Positions 53,348-57,555 of a stretch of DNA of 57,555 nucleotides are shown here, piece by piece. This DNA is from Leptothrix sp. (in: b-proteobacteria) (GTDB lineage Bacteria > Pseudomonadota > Gammaproteobacteria > Burkholderiales > Burkholderiaceae_C). The stretch spans positions 1-57,555 of the forward strand of contig PNKD01000011.1 in NCBI GenBank assembly GCA_013822265.1, written 5' to 3'. Position 1 is the first letter of the stretch. Every line of letters begins with the position of its first letter. The notes under the pieces are model-generated. The model saw nothing but the letters and a program-made list of their open reading frames with translations, was not told the origin of the DNA and searched no databases. The translations under genes were made by a program, and so were the position numbers.

Positions 53348-54382
53348 ATGGAATTCTTCCGCATCAGAAAAGACATCCCCTTCATGCGCCACGTGCTGGT
53401 GCTGAACGCGGTGTCCTTCGTCACCTTCCTGCTCGCGGTGTTCTTCCTGACCACGCGCGGGCTGCACCTGAGCATCGAGTTCACAGGCGGCACGCTGATG
53501 GAGGTGGAGTACACGCAGACGGCCGACATCAACCGCGTGCGGACCTCGGTGGAGGCGCTGGGCTTCGGCGACGTGCAGGTGCAGAACTTCGGCACCTCGC
53601 GTGACGTGCTGATCCGCCTGCCGCTGCGTGGCGACATCAACCGGGGCGAAGTGTCCAGCCGCGTCTTCGGCGCGCTGTGCCAGGCTGAGAAAGGGGCGGT
53701 GGGCACGAAGCAGTACCTGTCGCCGCAGGGCGAGCAGGTCAGCCGGCCCTCGTGTGCCGTCGGTGACAGCGAGCCCTTCCTGCTCAAGCGCACCGAGGCC
53801 GTGGGCGCCAGCGTCGGCGCCGAGCTCTACGAGAACGGCGCGCTGGCGCTGCTGGTCACCATCCTGGGCATCATGGCCTACCTGTCAGTGCGCTTCGAAT
53901 GGAAGTTCGCGGTCGCCGGCATCATCGCCAACCTGCACGACGTCATCATCATCCTGGGCTTCTTCGCCTTCTTCCAGTGGGAGTTCTCGCTCTCGGTGCT
54001 GGCGGCCATCCTGGCGGTGCTGGGCTACTCGGTGAACGAATCAGTGGTCATCTTCGACCGCATCCGCGAGACCTTTCGCAGGTTCCGCAAGATGACCACG
54101 CACGAGTCCATCGACCACGCCATCACCAGCACCATCAGCCGCACCGTCATCACCCACGGCAGCACGCAGATGATGGTGCTGAGCATGCTGATCTTCGGTG
54201 GGCCCACGCTGTTCTACTTCGCGCTGGCGCTGACCATCGGCATCCTGTTCGGCATCTACTCGTCGATCTTCGTCGCCGCCGGCATCGCGATGTGGCTGGG
54301 CGTCAAGCGCGAAGACCTCGTCAAGACAGGGGGGGGCAAGGAACAGGACCCCAACGACCCGAATGCCGGAGCGGTCGTGTAG
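53348..54382 (+). CDS. secF: Protein translocase subunit SecF
   Basis: 344 residues. One N-terminal helix is followed by IEFTGGTLMEVEYTQ of the periplasmic domain and a five-helix C-terminal part with IIANLHDVIIILGFFAFF and LGYSVNESVVIFDRIRETF, the SecF hallmark. It forms the SecDF complex with the product of the preceding gene. The start ATG 53348 follows GGGAGCA by a few bases. A small gtgtga/tcacac hairpin without a T-run lies after the stop. Confidence 0.97.
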   Translation: MEFFRIRKDIPFMRHVLVLNAVSFVTFLLAVFFLTTRGLHLSIEFTGGTLMEVEYTQTADINRVRTSVEALGFGDVQVQNFGTSRDVLIRLPLRGDINRGEVSSRVFGALCQAEKGAVGTKQYLSPQGEQVSRPSCAVGDSEPFLLKRTEAVGASVGAELYENGALALLVTILGIMAYLSVRFEWKFAVAGIIANLHDVIIILGFFAFFQWEFSLSVLAAILAVLGYSVNESVVIFDRIRETFRRFRKMTTHESIDHAITSTISRTVITHGSTQMMVLSMLIFGGPTLFYFALALTIGILFGIYSSIFVAAGIAMWLGVKREDLVKTGGGKEQDPNDPNAGAVV

Positions 54383-54422
54383 AGTGTGACGATCCTCACA
54401 CCGCACCAGGTCGCAATCTGAC

Positions 54423-56846
54423 ATGGCCACCAGCGCCTCGCCCGATCCTCTGGCTGGCCAGGCGCGCAGGCTCTACACCGAAGAGCTCGTCAAGGGCCTG
54501 GTGCCGCTGGTGCAGGCCGCCATCGACCAGGCCCGCACGCTGCTCGACAAGCCGGCCGAGCACACCGTCTTGCAGCGCCGCCGCGAGCTGTTGCAGGCCC
54601 TGACGGCCGGCGCGCAGGCCTGGCACAAGGGCATCGTCACCGGGCTGCGCGGCGCGCTGCTGCACGGCGTGTCGGCGTCACGGCCCGGCGACCTGCCGCT
54701 ACCCGGCCACGGCCGCGAGACGCTCAGCCTGGTGCCCGACGACACCATCGAGCTCGAGATCGTCACCTCGCGTCTGGCGCTGGCCATCATGGACCGCGCC
54801 TCGTGGGAGTTCGCCGACCTGCGCTCGCGCGTCGCCCACCTCGAGGGACGCAGCGAACTCGATCCGCACGACATGCTGCGCGCCCATGTGCTGGCGCGCA
54901 TCGTCTTCGACGCCTGGCGCGCGGCCGGGCAGTCGCTCGACGGCTGGCGCGAGCTGCAGTCGGTGCTGCACGACGAGTTCGCGCTGCTCGTCGAAGAGGC
55001 CTATCACGAGACCAACCGCTGGCTCGTCGATCACGGCGTGCTGGCCGAGGTCGACCTGCGGCCCTTCATCCGCCGCTCGCGCACGCACCCGAACGCGCCC
55101 ACGGGCTGGCAGGCAGGCGCCGGTTTTGCCGATTCGCGCTCCGACGCCGTGCGCCTGGGTGGCGCCAGCGGCGGCTACGGCCCTTCTGCGGGGTTCGGCA
55201 GCCAGGGGCCGGGGGCATCGGGTGATGCGGGAGGCTACGGCGGCGGTTTCTCGGTTCCGTCGGGCGGCCGCGGCGGCGTCGGCGAAGAGACGCGCATGAT
55301 GACGCGTGCCACGCCGCTGGCGCGCAGCCGCGAACACGCTGAGGCCGTGCTGGGCCGGCTGAACCGGCTCATCGGCCGCCACGTGCCCGAGTTCGGCCAC
55401 TCCACGCGCTCGCAGGGCCTGCCGCCAGGTGCGCCGCAGCCCATGTCGCCGGGCCTGGCGCGCGCCATCGAGACCGCGCAGCAAGGCATCCGCCAGCGCC
55501 TGTCGACCACCATGCAGGGCGGCGGCGAGGCCGTCGTCACCGCACCGGTGATGCTCGAGGAACTGCACCAGCGCAAGCAGGCACTGAAGAAGGCGGCGGC
55601 GTCGCCCGAAGAGCGCGCCACCATCGAGATCGTGGCGCTGCTGTTCCAGAGCATCCTCACCGAAGACCGCATCCCCGCCGCCGTGCGCGTGTGGTTCGCG
55701 CGCCTGCAGATGCCGGTGCTGCGCGTGGCCGTCACCGAGCCCGACTTCTTCGCCACCATCGACCACCCGGCGCGGCGGCTGATCGACCGCATGGGCGCCT
55801 GCGTCATGGGTTTCGACAGCGCCGCCGCCAGCGTCGCCGGCACGCTGAACGAGACGCTGGAGCGCGAGGTCAAGCGCATCGTCCAGGTCGTCGAGGCCTA
55901 CCCCGACACCGGGCGGCGCGTCTTCCAGACCGTGCTCACCGAGTTCGAGAAGTTTCTCGAGCACTACTTCAAGAACGAGAACGAGGCCACCAAGCGCGGC
56001 GTCTCGCTGGCCCAGCAGGTCGAGCAGCGCGAGACCATGGCCATCCAATACACGATCGAGCTGCGCAAGATGCTCAACGAGGTGCCGGTACAGGAGGGCG
56101 TGCGCCAGTTCCTGTTCCACGTCTGGGCCGACGTGCTGGCCACCACCGGCGTGCGCTACGGGCCGCAGAACACCCAGACCAAGGCCATGAAGCGCGCCGC
56201 CGCCGACCTGATCTGGAGCGCCAGCGCCAAGGTCACGCGCGAAGAACGCGCCGAGGTCATCCGCCGCTTGCCGCTGCTGCTGAAGAGCCTGCGCGAGGGC
56301 ATGGCCTCGGCCGGCATGGACGTGTCCAAGCAGGACGAGCACATCCAGCAGCTCAACAATTCGCTGGCCGCGGCCTTCACGGCCAAGGCGGCGGTGATCC
56401 CCGACGACCGCCTGCGCGAGCTGATGGAGCGCCTGGAGACCTTGGAAGAGCTGTTGCCCGAGGCCGCGGAGGTCGAGATCGACGAGTCGATGGTGCTCGA
56501 CCTGTCGGGCCACCAGAGCAGCGAGCTCGAGGTGGTGCTCGACGGCGGCAGCATGCCGACGCCGGCGATGCTGGCCTGGGCGCGTGAACTGCAGGTCGGC
56601 AGCTGGTACATGCTCGACCGCAATGGCCACAGCGAGGCCGTGCAACTGGCCTGGCACGGCCTGCGCAAGCAGCTCAGCCTGTTCGTTACGCCGCAGGGGC
56701 GCTGCGTGCTGTTCCAGCAGCAGCGCCTGGCCAGCTACCTGCAGGCCGGCCTGCTGCTGCCGGCGCAGGACGAGGCGCTGACGGTGCGCGCCACGCGCAG
56801 CGCGCTGGCCAAGCTGGACGTCGACGCGTCGCGCCTGCTGGCCTAG
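54423..56846 (+). CDS. DUF1631 family protein
   Basis: 807 residues, mostly helical and acidic. The N-terminal third has RLYTEELVKGLVPLVQAAID and DDTIELEIVTSRLALAIMDR, typical of DUF1631 proteins of Betaproteobacteria and Gammaproteobacteria. A Gly/Ser-rich low-complexity stretch lies at about residues 235-285. The C-terminus SWYMLDRNGHSEAVQLAWHG looks like the PilZ-like end of the family. The function is not established. It starts at ATG 54423, 40 bases after secF, and is convergent with smg. Confidence 0.9.
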   Translation: MATSASPDPLAGQARRLYTEELVKGLVPLVQAAIDQARTLLDKPAEHTVLQRRRELLQALTAGAQAWHKGIVTGLRGALLHGVSASRPGDLPLPGHGRETLSLVPDDTIELEIVTSRLALAIMDRASWEFADLRSRVAHLEGRSELDPHDMLRAHVLARIVFDAWRAAGQSLDGWRELQSVLHDEFALLVEEAYHETNRWLVDHGVLAEVDLRPFIRRSRTHPNAPTGWQAGAGFADSRSDAVRLGGASGGYGPSAGFGSQGPGASGDAGGYGGGFSVPSGGRGGVGEETRMMTRATPLARSREHAEAVLGRLNRLIGRHVPEFGHSTRSQGLPPGAPQPMSPGLARAIETAQQGIRQRLSTTMQGGGEAVVTAPVMLEELHQRKQALKKAAASPEERATIEIVALLFQSILTEDRIPAAVRVWFARLQMPVLRVAVTEPDFFATIDHPARRLIDRMGACVMGFDSAAASVAGTLNETLEREVKRIVQVVEAYPDTGRRVFQTVLTEFEKFLEHYFKNENEATKRGVSLAQQVEQRETMAIQYTIELRKMLNEVPVQEGVRQFLFHVWADVLATTGVRYGPQNTQTKAMKRAAADLIWSASAKVTREERAEVIRRLPLLLKSLREGMASAGMDVSKQDEHIQQLNNSLAAAFTAKAAVIPDDRLRELMERLETLEELLPEAAEVEIDESMVLDLSGHQSSELEVVLDGGSMPTPAMLAWARELQVGSWYMLDRNGHSEAVQLAWHGLRKQLSLFVTPQGRCVLFQQQRLASYLQAGLLLPAQDEALTVRATRSALAKLDVDASRLLA

Positions 56847-56853
56847 CGCGCGC

Positions 56854-57306
56854 TCAGTGGATGACCCGGTCGTCCGGGTCGACGAAAAGCTCGTCGAGCA
56901 CCAGCGCGTCGGGTTCTTCGCCCAGGCTCCAGAAGACCATCAGCACGATGATCTTGAGGTCTTCCAGACCCATGGTCCCGTTGCCCACGGCCAGCGCACG
57001 GTCGATGACCATCTCGCGCAGCGGCGCGGCCAGCACGCCGGCTGATTCGAGGAAGGTGATGAAGCCCACGGCCTGCTCGTCCAGCACCTCGCGCTCGGCG
57101 TCGGTGTACAGGCGCATGCTGCCCGGCACCGGGCTGCCGGTGACCGACTCGGCGGTATGCGCCAGGCCGTCCAGCCAGCGCAGCGCATCCTGAATCTCGT
57201 CGGGCTCGAAGCCGACGGCCGAGAGTTTTCGCCGCAGCTGCTTGGGCTCGGGGCAGGCGTCGGGGCGCCAGTAGTTCTCGTAGAGATAGACCAGTACTTC
57301 GAACAT
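56854..57306 (-). CDS. smg: Smg/DUF494 family protein
   Basis: 150 residues starting MFEVLVYLYENYW, the conserved opening of Smg. GFEPDEIQDALRWLDGL and VLDELFVDPDDRVIH are family-typical. Smg is usually next to the dprA (smf) gene in proteobacteria. Here dprA is not in the window, and an IS-like end lies directly upstream. The role is unknown. ATG 57306 is used. Its -10-like box ends 6 bases before the ATG, so the message may be leaderless. The longer frame upstream reads into the IS end and is not Smg. Confidence 0.92.
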   Translation of the reverse strand: MFEVLVYLYENYWRPDACPEPKQLRRKLSAVGFEPDEIQDALRWLDGLAHTAESVTGSPVPGSMRLYTDAEREVLDEQAVGFITFLESAGVLAAPLREMVIDRALAVGNGTMGLEDLKIIVLMVFWSLGEEPDALVLDELFVDPDDRVIH

Positions 57307-57312
57307 CGACCC

Positions 57313-57318
57313 ACTATA
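57313..57318 (-). promoter_or_regulatory. -10 element of smg, leaderless arrangement
   Basis: On minus, TATAGT is followed by GGGTCG and then ATG. Transcription normally starts 6-8 bases after the -10, which is the A of the ATG. No ribosome site fits between them. The -35 region (about 57336-57341) is poor (GTGGCC) and lies close to the IS-like end. Confidence 0.5.
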
Positions 57319-57475
57319 CCCGAGGGGCCGAGGCCGGCCACGTGAGTCTTGTCCAACGAGGTATGAGCCTGGAGCCGGGCGCCACATTCCACTGAGGAGT
57401 GAGCCTGGCGGTCGCCTGAGGTCGTCGATTTGGTGGCAGGCAGACCGCCGGCGGCGCGAGTCGATCATCGAATCG

Positions 57476-57555
57476 ATGGTGATCGACATGAACGAAGCCC
57501 AGGTGCGCACGCTGGAGCAGGTGCGTCAGGTGCTGGCGGGCACGCAGGTGATGGA
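57476..57555 (+). CDS. Transposase N-terminus, ISNCY-like (3' partial)
   Basis: The frame from ATG 57476 (or 57488) reads MVIDMNEAQVRTLEQVRQVL and continues past the window end. NEAQVRTLEQVRQVLAGT is an opening I associate with ISNCY-type transposases of Burkholderiales. The 170 bases before it hold a repeated tgagcctgg (57364 and 57400), which may belong to the IS end. With only 26 codons visible, family assignment is tentative. Confidence 0.5.
   Translation, partial: MVIDMNEAQVRTLEQVRQVLAGTQVM

Noticed and set aside
54383..54422. gtgtga/tcacac hairpin after secF
   Set aside because: Only 6 bp, no T-run, and the next gene follows at once. Terminator function is not supported.
54699..56657. 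650-codon open frame on minus opposite DUF1631
   Set aside because: Low-complexity His/Gly/Asp-rich translation typical of the antisense of a high-GC gene. The plus-strand DUF1631 product is family-like.

Overview
The window is high-GC and gene-dense. It looks like a chromosome segment of a betaproteobacterium, most likely order Burkholderiales (Leptothrix/Rubrivivax/Ideonella-like). This rests on the right flank, yajC-secD-secF followed by a DUF1631 gene and smg (DUF494), and on a full exosortase A (XrtA/PEP-CTERM type) exopolysaccharide locus. No taxonomic search was run. No tRNA, rRNA or CRISPR array was seen.

Layout. (1) 1-14468, plus strand: canonical XrtA core. It holds a 5'-truncated FemAB-like protein, two XrtA-type glycosyltransferases, exosortase A fused to an EpsI domain, a UDP-HexNAc-type dehydrogenase, an AsnB-like amidotransferase, two more GT4 enzymes, a CapK-like adenylating enzyme, an O-antigen-ligase-like protein and a polysaccharide deacetylase, mostly coupled by overlapping stop/start codons. 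(2) 14453-19238: a divergent pair, a membrane-anchored heparinase II/III-like protein and a lipoprotein with a Pro/Ala linker and an NHL-like propeller. (3) 19389-28362: a second AsnB-like enzyme lacking the glutaminase Cys and a MaoC-like protein on plus. They converge on a tightly coupled minus-strand set: toroid protein, AAC(3)-like acyltransferase, ACP, FabG-like SDR, AMP ligase, LuxE-like and LuxC-like. This is the most unusual block. (4) 28599-42217: one plus-strand GT, then a long minus-strand set: XrtA-associated ACP, hydrolase 2, hydrolase 1, GNAT-like protein, GT, TPR protein, Wzx-like flippase, a third AsnB, GT, an IS1182-type insertion and a methyltransferase. (5) 42424-50972, plus: XrtA-associated acyl-CoA ligase, then Ugd, an IS1380 remnant and a methyltransferase, then the XrtA-associated PLP decarboxylase and a large O-antigen-ligase-like protein. 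(6) 51056-57306: yajC, secD, secF, DUF1631, smg. The last ~80 bases look like the start of another transposase.

How it works together (inference). Glycosyltransferases use uronic and amino sugars, supplied in part by the two UDP-sugar dehydrogenases and amidated by AsnB-like enzymes, to build a repeat unit on a lipid carrier. Wzx flips it, and the two O-antigen-ligase-like proteins polymerise it or attach it to protein. XrtA sorts PEP-CTERM proteins encoded elsewhere. The acyl modules (ACPs, ligases, FabG/MaoC, LuxC/LuxE, AAC(3)-like, hydrolases 1/2) probably make and attach acyl decorations. The deacetylase and heparinase-like protein probably trim the polymer. No PEP-CTERM substrate is encoded in the window.
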